Shown: positions 8,936 to 17,241 of the stretch, piece after piece
Layout of the letters: every line of letters begins with the position of its first letter
Position numbering within the stretch: the stretch's first letter is position 1
Origin: Deltaproteobacteria bacterium
Lineage (GTDB): Bacteria; Desulfobacterota; Syntrophia; Syntrophales; UBA2185
Assembly (NCBI GenBank): GCA_026388545.1
Contig: JAPLJS010000110.1
Span: 1-33,732, forward strand
DNA: 33,732 bases
Reading direction: 5' to 3'
Notes under the pieces: generated by a model
Told to the model about the DNA's origin: nothing
Seen by the model: only the letters and a program-made list of their open reading frames with translations
The model's database searches: none
Position numbers and translations under genes: made by a program

Positions 8936-9147
8936 AATAGGTTCAAGACAATTCTGCAGAGTTTTATCTACCCTGTCTGTCAGACAACCGGCACAGTCGC
9001 CACATGTGATAATGAAGTGTATACCGTGCAGCAGGCCTAATACGGAAGGCAGCTTGGCAAATGTCGGTATCCGTATCTTCAAACGCTCCAGGTTACGGGC
9101 ACCGTTTCCCCTCACATAATATATGTCAGTTTATGAAATGTGTAATG

Positions 9148-10989
9148 TCACAGGGGGTCCCCTATGCCTTTCTTCTTCTGATACTGCCGATAAAAAAAAG
9201 GAATCAGGGAAACCAATACAACGAGGGCGATTCCGATAATGAACGTGATCGAGATTTTTCCTCGAATCAAATCCAGGAGCGAACTGGAAAAGACGATAAA
9301 GGCGATGCAGGCTGGAAGCATGCAGATAAAGGACGCCACGGCGTAAGGCCAGAAACCGATCTTTGTCAACCCGAAAGCATAATTCAAAAGGTTAAACGGG
9401 AAAAGGGGAATGAGACGGGTAAAGGCCACGACCTTCCATCCGTGCTTTTCCACCCCTTCGTCAAGGCGGCGCCACCGGGGGCTCCGGAGCTTGCCCTCGA
9501 CCCAGTCCCTGGCCACGTAACGCGAGATGAGAAAGGCAATACATGCTCCTACCGTCGCGCTGGTGATGGTGTAGATTACCCCCCAGAAAGGCCCGAAGAG
9601 AATCCCCCCGGCGATGGTAATGGGGAGACCGGGCAGGAGCAAAGCCGGCGCAATCGTATAGATCAGCATATAGATGAGGGGCGCCAGCATCCCGTACCCC
9701 GCAATCAATTGACGGAGGGTTTCCTGATCAAGATAACGGGTGGCGCCTGTCGTTCGGACGGCGACAATGGCAGCTATAAGGACGGCCAGAATCGCCAGAC
9801 GCCCGATCCACCCTTTCTTCTTCCCTTCCGACACCGTATAGGTTCTCTCCCGGGAAGCGGCTGTGTCTATCTTCTTTTTAAAGTAATTCTTGATGCGGAG
9901 CCGGTTAAGGTAGGTAAAGGGCGCTCCGGAGATTTTGCTTTGCCCCACCAGGGCCGCCTCCGGTTCACAGAGAACATCGAGGGCATGCACCGCCGCCTTG
10001 CCGCTGAGACGTCCGGCGCAGCCGCAGCAGTAGGTAACGATCCGGCGTTCTCCCGCTTCCTTCCATGTGCGTTCCAACCATCGGTCTGCTAGTTCGGGCG
10101 ACAGGACATTCACACCCGCCCCGCTTCCACAGCAAAGGGTTCGTTCCGCTGAATGGTTCATTTCCCGGGAGGCGACGCCCGTCATGCCGACCAGACGGCG
10201 CACTGCAGCATGGGCGTCTTTATGAAACCGTACGCCGCACGGGTCGTGAATCACGATATCATGGCTTTTCAAGGCGCCGGAAACAATATTCCCCGGCAGC
10301 GCTTCATAGACCGTGCGGATATTCAGGCCGTCGCCGTATCTGCTGAAGATGTCATGGCAGTTGTGACAGACGACCAGAACCTCCCTTACACCCTGCGACA
10401 GCAGATAATTTCTCATCTCCTCGAACATTGCTCGAAAGAACTGTTTACGACCCAGGTCGTGGGATATTTTCCCGCAACAGTCGAGGACGATGCCGATAGT
10501 CGGATCCTGTTTTTGGAGGGTCTCAAAAAGATCTTGCGTTCTGGCAGGCCGTGTCCCGGGCATTGCGCATCCCGGGAAAAGGACAGTCCGGCATCCTTCG
10601 GGAAGTCCATACCATGTGAACCGTTTCGACATCCCCCGCTTTTCGTAATCGAGGAGCGCGGCGTGCTCGGGAAAGGAACCGGCATCACGATCCACCGCTT
10701 CCCGGCGCATTTCAAGGAACATCCCGGAGAGATTTAAGCCGAGAGGGCAGACGGCATTACAGAGCCGGCACAGGCTGCACTCAAAGGGCATGACCTGTCC
10801 TTCTTTCGTCCCGGGATCATAACTATCCGCTATTTCCTTCGGCGTGCCGTATTTTTCGAGAAAACCGCATTCCTCCCGGCATATGCCGCAGTCCGTGCAT
10901 GTCTCCGATACATGCGCCATAACTTCCCTAAGAGATGGGCGAATGGGCATTTGCTTCATAGCAGACGATGATGAGGTTTGTGTTTCCAA
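9148..10989 (-). CDS. Fusion: dicluster ferredoxin + CCG (HdrD-like) domains + VTT/TVP38 membrane domain
   Basis: The 613-residue product has three parts. Residues 31-41 (CTDCGICREEC) and 71-81 (CSLCRLCNAVC) bind two [4Fe-4S] clusters. Residues about 133-345 hold two cysteine-rich CCG-type domains (C141, CC171-172, C208/C211, then C251, CC286-287, CC321-322 and C324) as in heterodisulfide reductase HdrD and GlpC. From about 395 a transmembrane helix leads into a VTT/TVP38 (SNARE-associated, DedA-like) membrane domain with LLPGLPITIAGGILFGP and TRLIPLFPFNLLNYAFG. The start is TTG at 10989 with AGGGA upstream; the first ATG, eleven codons on, has no such site. It follows the activator ATPase gene by 12 bases, so it is co-transcribed with the double-cubane genes. 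A likely role is membrane-bound electron transfer to that reductase; the VTT part may instead only anchor it. Confidence 0.85.
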   Translation of the reverse strand: METQTSSSSAMKQMPIRPSLREVMAHVSETCTDCGICREECGFLEKYGTPKEIADSYDPGTKEGQVMPFECSLCRLCNAVCPLGLNLSGMFLEMRREAVDRDAGSFPEHAALLDYEKRGMSKRFTWYGLPEGCRTVLFPGCAMPGTRPARTQDLFETLQKQDPTIGIVLDCCGKISHDLGRKQFFRAMFEEMRNYLLSQGVREVLVVCHNCHDIFSRYGDGLNIRTVYEALPGNIVSGALKSHDIVIHDPCGVRFHKDAHAAVRRLVGMTGVASREMNHSAERTLCCGSGAGVNVLSPELADRWLERTWKEAGERRIVTYCCGCAGRLSGKAAVHALDVLCEPEAALVGQSKISGAPFTYLNRLRIKNYFKKKIDTAASRERTYTVSEGKKKGWIGRLAILAVLIAAIVAVRTTGATRYLDQETLRQLIAGYGMLAPLIYMLIYTIAPALLLPGLPITIAGGILFGPFWGVIYTITSATVGACIAFLISRYVARDWVEGKLRSPRWRRLDEGVEKHGWKVVAFTRLIPLFPFNLLNYAFGLTKIGFWPYAVASFICMLPACIAFIVFSSSLLDLIRGKISITFIIGIALVVLVSLIPFFYRQYQKKKGIGDPL

Positions 10990-11001
10990 AATTTTTCCCT
11001 A

Positions 11002-11754
11002 TTACGATTCCTTTGTAGTCTTCATATACGCACAGCCAAGAGCGCCCACAATCTGCGGGTCCCCCGGAACGAAGAGGTCACTGCCGATTTCTTGACTGAG
11101 AATATCATTCACACAGGAGTTCATGGCCACACCGCCAAAGAAGGCGATCCTCCCCCCCACATACACGCGTTTCAACATGGCAGCCGAACGCCGGCAGATC
11201 GTTTCATGGATGCCTCGGGAAATTTCCGACCTGTCATGCCCCTGCGCCAGCATGGAGATGACCTCCGACTCCGCGAATACGGTGCACATACTGTTGATCT
11301 TGACGGCGTTTCGCGTTGACGAACCTGCCGTAATAAATTCTTCCATACCGAAGCCGAGGGCGGTGGCCATGATCTCAAGGAACTTGCCCGTTCCGGCGGC
11401 GCACTTATCGTTCATTTCAAACCGTTCGATGTGCCCCGTCTCGGTGAGGGAAATGGCCTTGGTGTCCTGTCCGCCGATGTCGAGAATCGTCCGGCAGTCC
11501 GGACAGACTTTTCGCGCGCCGATCGCGAAGGCCTTGATTTCACTGATCACACGGCAATCGTAATAATTGCGGAACAGATTCCTCCCGTAGCCTGTGGCGG
11601 TGATGGTATCGTACTGTACGCCATCTATGATCTTTCTGCAGACCTCCAAGGGATTGTACGAATTCATATCCTTCCGGACCAGAATGATCTCCCCGTTTTC
11701 TACCACAACGAGCTTGACCGTTCGCGATCCGATGTCAATGCCTGCACTGATCAT
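11002..11754 (-). CDS. ATP-dependent activator (BadF/BadG/HgdC family) of the double-cubane protein
   Basis: The 250-residue protein has the actin-like ATPase fold of 2-hydroxyglutaryl-CoA dehydratase activators: phosphate-1 loop GIDIGSRT (5-12), DIGGQDTK (92-99), and the two cysteines that bind one [4Fe-4S] cluster between the subunits of a dimer, C118 in NDKCAAGTGKF and C157 in SMCTVFAESE. Known members use ATP hydrolysis to push a single electron of very low potential into their partner. The partner is the double-cubane protein encoded just upstream, as in the yjiM/yjiL pair of E. coli. AGGGA precedes the ATG. A 200-base gap filled with a palindromic repeat element separates it from the partner gene, while only 12 bases separate it from the Fe-S/VTT gene downstream. 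Confidence 0.92.
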   Translation of the reverse strand: MISAGIDIGSRTVKLVVVENGEIILVRKDMNSYNPLEVCRKIIDGVQYDTITATGYGRNLFRNYYDCRVISEIKAFAIGARKVCPDCRTILDIGGQDTKAISLTETGHIERFEMNDKCAAGTGKFLEIMATALGFGMEEFITAGSSTRNAVKINSMCTVFAESEVISMLAQGHDRSEISRGIHETICRRSAAMLKRVYVGGRIAFFGGVAMNSCVNDILSQEIGSDLFVPGDPQIVGALGCAYMKTTKES

Positions 11755-11847
11755 AGTTCCCTATTCGTATAACAACAACAAAACTGTAATAAACCCTCAT
11801 GTCCGCTGGGGCACGAGGAAAACATGAAAATCATCGATTCTATTAAG

Positions 11848-11927
11848 TCTCCCTTCTGTAAAGGGAGATTTAGAGGGATTTTGCAAAGAAAATGAAAAAT
11901 CCCCCCGGCCCCCTTTAAAAAAGGGGG
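11848..11927. repeat. Palindromic repeat element, copy A (within the double-cubane operon)
   Basis: Three nested parts are seen: hairpin TCTCCCTT/AAGGGAGA (11848-11868), a central pair GGGATTTT (11875-11882) and AAAATCCC (11896-11903), and hairpin CCCCCTTT/AAAGGGGG (11909-11927). Copy C at 25957-26041 has the same order of parts. It has no coding capacity and resembles non-autonomous palindromic repeats (REP/MITE-like) common in delta-proteobacteria. Confidence 0.8.
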
Positions 11928-11953
11928 TGATTAAATCCTTTTTGGTATTAACA

Positions 11954-13111
11954 TCAGAGACTGTCAAACAAAGCCTCCACCCGTGTGCGTATCTGTTCCA
12001 CATCGCCTTCTGAATAGTCGGTTTCGATCTTCAGATAAGGCAGGCCGTGTCTGTTCTTTGCATGAACGCGGATTTTGTGGGATTCGACATTATAGGAATG
12101 GCAGGCATGGAGCACGACTTCAATGATTGCATCCGGCTTAAACCGGTCAATCATTGCATCCAATTCCTGCAGGCGGTTCGAGTTGGGGGTCATGCAGGAG
12201 CAGGGAATTTTCAGGTATCGTTTAGCGATGGCGGCGTACGGATCTGCCGTATTTTCTTCTATTTTTCCCATAAACGTCTTCATCCCCGTACAGGAATCCA
12301 GACAGACGATATCGCCGCCGAGTTCCTCGATAATCATGAAGACCTTGTTTGCGTCCCCGCCCACGGGGCATCCGGTAACGAGCACCCGCGGCGAATCCGC
12401 ACCTCCGACGGCAACTCCGGAGGCGACTCTTTTCTCCAGCTTCTTTACGGTCTCTTCCAGCAAGGGAGCAATATCGTTGAACGTCGCCGATTGTGCCAGA
12501 TACGTCAGGTCGTAGAGTTCGCTCCAGCTTATCACTGAGGGCTTATGCCTGGTGAAATCGAAAATCCGATTCATCATTTCGAATTTCCGGTTGGTGTCTT
12601 TAATCTCCGCCTCCACATCCTCATCACGGATCTCTCTGTCAAAGGTGTTTTCCAGAAACGTCTGCAGTTTCCTGATCATGACCGTCCAGTTGGCCTGGGC
12701 CTCCCGTTCATCGGGAAGCTGGGGCAGATCCATGACATACATGGGCTTGATGTGTGAAATGAGTTCGAACATTTTTTTCTTGCCGTCGCACGTGGTCTCC
12801 GCAATGACGGCCTCGGAGAGGGCGTAAAACGGACAGGTATCCGTGATGATAAACCCGTAGCTCGATTTAATGAGCGGACACAGATTGGCGGGCAGCACCG
12901 CTTCCGCCGCGGCGATGGTTTTGTTGGCAAAGGCACACAACACTGCCGGAACGGCATTTATGGCGCGAATAACCTCCAGAGGAGCATACCCGCAGTAGAT
13001 GCCGACCACGTTTTTTCCCTTCTCTCTCTGCGATTGTATATAGTTCAAAACCCTTTTAGCGTGCTGACCGTCAAAACCGTCGTTAACAAGCGGCTCAATA
13101 TTTCTGTGCAT
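11954..13111 (-). CDS. Double-cubane-cluster anaerobic reductase (2-hydroxyacyl-CoA dehydratase D-like, YjiM family)
   Basis: The 385-residue product belongs to the HgdB/FldC-like superfamily. It carries the YjiM/DCCP signature motifs: IYCGYAP (C40), NLCPLIKSSYGF (C78), DTCPFY (C93), TGCPVGGDANK (C248), CLDSCTGMK (C270, C274), PCSCMTPN (C304, C306) and HACHSYN (C337). In the characterised Carboxydothermus protein such cysteines hold an [8Fe-9S] double cubane that reduces small molecules such as acetylene and azide after ATP-driven electron input; the natural substrate is unknown. A single gene replaces the two dehydratase subunits. I place the start at ATG 13111, eight bases after AAGGAGG; ATG 13117 lies too close to that site and a TTG at 13147 lacks one. 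It leads an operon with its activator and the Fe-S/VTT fusion. Confidence 0.9.
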   Translation of the reverse strand: MHRNIEPLVNDGFDGQHAKRVLNYIQSQREKGKNVVGIYCGYAPLEVIRAINAVPAVLCAFANKTIAAAEAVLPANLCPLIKSSYGFIITDTCPFYALSEAVIAETTCDGKKKMFELISHIKPMYVMDLPQLPDEREAQANWTVMIRKLQTFLENTFDREIRDEDVEAEIKDTNRKFEMMNRIFDFTRHKPSVISWSELYDLTYLAQSATFNDIAPLLEETVKKLEKRVASGVAVGGADSPRVLVTGCPVGGDANKVFMIIEELGGDIVCLDSCTGMKTFMGKIEENTADPYAAIAKRYLKIPCSCMTPNSNRLQELDAMIDRFKPDAIIEVVLHACHSYNVESHKIRVHAKNRHGLPYLKIETDYSEGDVEQIRTRVEALFDSL

Positions 13112-13158
13112 ACTCATGGCCTCCTTATATGAAGTGAATTCAAACAAATATGGCGGCC

Positions 13159-13185
13159 AATATATTATTTAATTGAATAAGTCAA
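13159..13185 (-). promoter_or_regulatory. Possible sigma-70 promoter of the double-cubane operon
   Basis: On the minus strand TTGACT (13185-13180) is followed after 15 bases by TATATT (13164-13159), about 47 bases upstream of the chosen start. The spacing is short, so this is a weak call. Confidence 0.3.
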
Positions 13186-13387
13186 ATAGATAATATGAAT
13201 AGCTACAGGGGAAGTATTCTAAAAACAAATGGCACTGGTGTTGGTTCTCGGCGTTATATACCCATTAGAAATACGGAGATGTCCTGATAGAAAAACCAGG
13301 ATGAGACAATTGAATTCGAACTATATTTTTTGATTATGGAAGGCAAAGTGGCTGAGAAAAACGTTATTATTTAACGGATCAGGCCCC

Positions 13388-13891
13388 TCATTCGTTCTCT
13401 TTGGCCCCACCGCTCTTTTGCTCATAGTCCCTGATAGCTTCGAGTAATGCGCTGGTACCTGAAAGAATGCATTTACCGTCGCGTCCGGGAATTCCCTCAA
13501 GAGCAAGGATAACATCGGCGTCGGTTATCCGTTTCGCTTCTTCTATGGTTTTCCCTCTGGCAAGCACTGTCGTCATGCTGCTGGTCGCAACAGCGCCCGC
13601 ACATCCGGAGGACAGGAATTTAATATCTGCAATCCTGCCCGAATCCACTTTAATCCATAAGTTCATCCAATCACCGCATGAGGGATCGCCAAGGTGCGCA
13701 AACCCGTCAGCATCGGTTATTTCACCGACATTCCTGGGATTCGTACAATGTTCTATTACCAGTTCATTATAAAAAAGCACGGGTCCATGGGGGAGTTCCT
13801 TGCCCAGTTCCGGCTCCGTTTCCTCCGGTACATTTTTTTTATAGAGATCCATCCAGTTATCAGATTTTCTCTTCATTTCCCTTTGTCTCAT
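13388..13891 (-). CDS. IscU/NifU-type Fe-S cluster scaffold protein
   Basis: The 167-residue product has the U-type scaffold fold with all three ligand cysteines: C72 with the assembly aspartate D74 (GDPSCGDWM), C97 (SSGCAGAVATSSM) and C141 (GRDGKCILSGTSAL). It would hold nascent [2Fe-2S] or [4Fe-4S] clusters in the cytoplasm. A polar extension of about 35 residues precedes the usual start of the family. I chose ATG 13891, preceded by AGGTG five bases upstream; a TTG at 13960 has no such site. No cysteine desulfurase is adjacent, so it is not part of a full isc or nif cluster here. It points the same way as the Fe-S-rich double-cubane operon downstream and could serve it (inference). Confidence 0.88.
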   Translation of the reverse strand: MRQREMKRKSDNWMDLYKKNVPEETEPELGKELPHGPVLFYNELVIEHCTNPRNVGEITDADGFAHLGDPSCGDWMNLWIKVDSGRIADIKFLSSGCAGAVATSSMTTVLARGKTIEEAKRITDADVILALEGIPGRDGKCILSGTSALLEAIRDYEQKSGGAKENE

Positions 13892-14050
13892 TGTATCACC
13901 TGAAGGACAACTCCATGTCCATTTATTAAAATCGATAGTATCTTTACAAACTGTTATCAACGGAGGGTAGGCCCCCGATCCGCTTTCGGAAGGCGAATAT
14001 AGAAGAAGTAATGATATCTGTCAACGGAAATATAAAACAGTGATTTCACG

Positions 14051-15086
<1,036 letters not shown>

Positions 15087-15099
15087 TGGAGGACAACCG

Positions 15100-16617
15100 A
15101 TGAATCTTGTCACACTTGCCGATGAAAACCTGAAAAGCTTCGGTGAATATCCATTTTTAATCTTTGAGGACGTAACTTTCACAAACAGGCAAATGATTAA
15201 TGATGCAAATGGGATGGCTAATGGTCTGAAGAAGCTCGGCGTTAACAAGGGCGATAAAGTGGCGGTAATGCTGCCCAACTGCCCGGAGGTCCTTATCAGC
15301 TACCAGGGTATTCTCAGGTGCGGCGCCGTCATCGTTCCCCTTATTCCCCTTATGAACGAAAAGGAATTAACCCATATTCTCGGTAACTGTGAAGCCGTTG
15401 CGATGATCACCACACGTGACATTTTTCAAAAAAACGAACCCATGCTGCGGACGATCAAAACCCTGAAAAACATAATCATCGCGGACGAGAACGCACCGGC
15501 GGGAACCATTCCTTTCCGGTCACTGATCAGGGATGCTTCCGAAGAACCGGATTTCCCAGCCGTCGAAGAGGATGATCTGGCGGTGATCCTCTACACAGCA
15601 GGCACTACATCGACGCCAAAAGGAGTCATGCTGACGCATAAGAATCTCTATTCCAACGCGGTGAACGCTTCACGCGCCCACGGCACCCAGGCAAGCGATA
15701 TCACCCTGATTGCACTACCCCTGTCCCACTCTTTCGGGATCACATCAATGAATAAGGCATACACATATGGCAATCTGCATGTCCTGATGCGGAAATTCCA
15801 GGTTGAAGAGGCCTTTAAACTGATCGAGAAATACAGAGTGACCAACTGTCCCGGTGTCCCTGCCATGTTCATCACCATGCTGAACAGTCCCGATGCGGAT
15901 AGGTACGATCTATCCTCATGGAAGAGCTGCCTCAGTGGTGCAGCACCTTTTCCGGTCGCGAATCTATTAGCATTTCAAAAGAGATTTCACTGTACAGTCT
16001 TTGAGGCCTATGGACTTTCCGAAGCCTCGCCGGCAGTCAGTACGAATTATCATAACCGCCCGACAAAACCCGGCTCTATCGGCCAGCCTATCCCCGAAGT
16101 TGAGGTAAGGATCGTGGATGATCAAGATCAGGATGTCCCCGGGGGAGATGTCGGAGAGTTACTGGTCAAAGGTCCCAATGTTTCGTCGGGCTATTATAAG
16201 CTGCCCGAAGAAACTGCAAAGACGTTCAGAAACGGCTGGTTGCACACCGGCGACATGGCGAGAATGGATGAGGACGGTTATCTGTATATCGTGGAAAGAA
16301 AAAAGGACCTCATCATCCGTGGCGGTTTCAATATTTATCCCCGCGATATTGAGGAAATCCTGTACCAGCATCCGGCCGTCAAGGACGCTGTGGCCATCGG
16401 CGTCCCCGATCCTGTAATGGGAGAAGAAATCAAAGTGTATGCGGTACTGAAAGAGGGCATGACGGCAGAAGCGGAAGAGATTCTCAATTACTGTCAGAAT
16501 CAGCTTGCCAAATACAAATGGCCGAAATTCATTGAATTTGTTGAGAGCCTGCCGAGAAATCCCATGGGAAAGATATTACGCAAGGAACTGCGAAAACTCA
16601 ACACCAGGGACAGTTGA
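15100..16617 (+). CDS. AMP-forming acyl-CoA ligase (fatty-acid/aromatic acid type)
   Basis: The 505-residue protein is an ANL-superfamily adenylating enzyme with every core motif: the phosphate loop YTAGTTSTPKGVMLTH (165-180), FEAYGLSEASP, the hinge region LHTGDMARMDEDG...VERKKDLIIRGG, and the catalytic lysine K491 in NPMGKILRKE. It activates a carboxylic acid with ATP to an acyl-adenylate and transfers it to CoA. Chain-length or aromatic preference cannot be read from the sequence. GGAGG lies just before the ATG, and the gene follows the flavin oxidoreductase by 13 bases, so the two form an operon. It fits the fatty or aromatic acid use of a syntrophic anaerobe. Confidence 0.92.
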   Translation: MNLVTLADENLKSFGEYPFLIFEDVTFTNRQMINDANGMANGLKKLGVNKGDKVAVMLPNCPEVLISYQGILRCGAVIVPLIPLMNEKELTHILGNCEAVAMITTRDIFQKNEPMLRTIKTLKNIIIADENAPAGTIPFRSLIRDASEEPDFPAVEEDDLAVILYTAGTTSTPKGVMLTHKNLYSNAVNASRAHGTQASDITLIALPLSHSFGITSMNKAYTYGNLHVLMRKFQVEEAFKLIEKYRVTNCPGVPAMFITMLNSPDADRYDLSSWKSCLSGAAPFPVANLLAFQKRFHCTVFEAYGLSEASPAVSTNYHNRPTKPGSIGQPIPEVEVRIVDDQDQDVPGGDVGELLVKGPNVSSGYYKLPEETAKTFRNGWLHTGDMARMDEDGYLYIVERKKDLIIRGGFNIYPRDIEEILYQHPAVKDAVAIGVPDPVMGEEIKVYAVLKEGMTAEAEEILNYCQNQLAKYKWPKFIEFVESLPRNPMGKILRKELRKLNTRDS

Positions 16618-16792
16618 ATTTAACCCTTTTTGGTGCATTGCCTTACTTCCGAAGTCAAGCTTCCGACAATTTTGACTGGCATACTTTCTTTCAAACGGTA
16701 TTCAATATTGACTGTACTCTACAATCCCAAATCGTGCCTAAAAGTTCAAAACATTAACTGGCAATCTGCGTTTATCGCACCCCTCTTTTCAT

Positions 16793-16821
16793 TTGACACC
16801 ATCTGCGACCCATTCTATAAT
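16793..16821 (+). promoter_or_regulatory. Consensus sigma-70 promoter of a leaderless gene
   Basis: TTGACA (16793-16798) and TATAAT (16816-16821) are perfect consensus hexamers at the ideal 17-base spacing. Transcription is expected seven to nine bases after the -10 box, at 16828-16830, which is the start codon of the next gene. Confidence 0.85.
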
Positions 16822-16829
16822 ATTAATCG

Positions 16830-17177
16830 ATGGCTTCCGAATTAACTATTACAAACCTTAGCCGGCATTTTAGCTACGTTATTCTTCTTGACGGACACGA
16901 AAAGGGAGAAGTATTTTCACTACAAACCACACCACTAACAATCGACTCCGGGAAACATGAATTATCTTTTAAGGACAGTGATACCGATAATCTCCCGACG
17001 AAGTGCAAGCCGATTCAGATAACAATCGCGGATGGCAAATCACTTTCCTTGAAAGTACTTACCGAAGATTTTTCAATCCGAATATACGATGAACAGGGTA
17101 CCCACTTAAACGGGAAACGTGGTTTCCTCTGCGGCCAGGTCTGTGAAGGTGTTCATATTGAAAATCCGATAACGTAA
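16830..17177 (+). CDS. Hypothetical protein (115 aa), probably translated from a leaderless mRNA
   Basis: I do not recognise the family. The protein is soluble and beta-rich, with no signal peptide or membrane segment. The stretch ILLDGHEKGE...TTPLTIDSGKHELSF resembles PEGA-like beta-sandwich modules, in which a short 'DG...G' strand pair is followed by a 'G-x-H' strand. A C-terminal part has cysteines in FLCGQVC. There is no other methionine in the sequence, so ATG 16830 is the only plausible start. No ribosome binding site precedes it, and a perfect promoter ends eight bases before it. The KimA-like transporter gene starts 64 bases after the stop and may share the transcript. Confidence 0.7.
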   Translation: MASELTITNLSRHFSYVILLDGHEKGEVFSLQTTPLTIDSGKHELSFKDSDTDNLPTKCKPIQITIADGKSLSLKVLTEDFSIRIYDEQGTHLNGKRGFLCGQVCEGVHIENPIT

Positions 17178-17241
17178 TGACTCTTCTCATATAATGTAAG
17201 CATAAACTATGGAAATAAATCTACGGCACATATAAAACGCT

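Noticed and set aside
8900-9115. 71-codon minus-strand frame with a CGDCAGC motif just downstream of the Fe-S/VTT gene
   Set aside because: The start is GTG without a ribosome binding site, the end overlaps the small membrane-protein frame, and the rest resembles no protein; it may be a relic but cannot be supported as a gene.
9061-10092. 343-codon plus-strand frame opposite the Fe-S/VTT gene
   Set aside because: It lies antisense to a gene with clear Fe-S and VTT motifs, has no recognisable domains, and its composition (many Arg, Gly, Pro) is typical of a shadow frame in GC-rich coding DNA.
13231-13245. TGGCACTGGTGTTGG as a sigma-54 promoter
   Set aside because: The -12 element lacks the required GC (it reads GG), and no plus-strand gene follows within reach.
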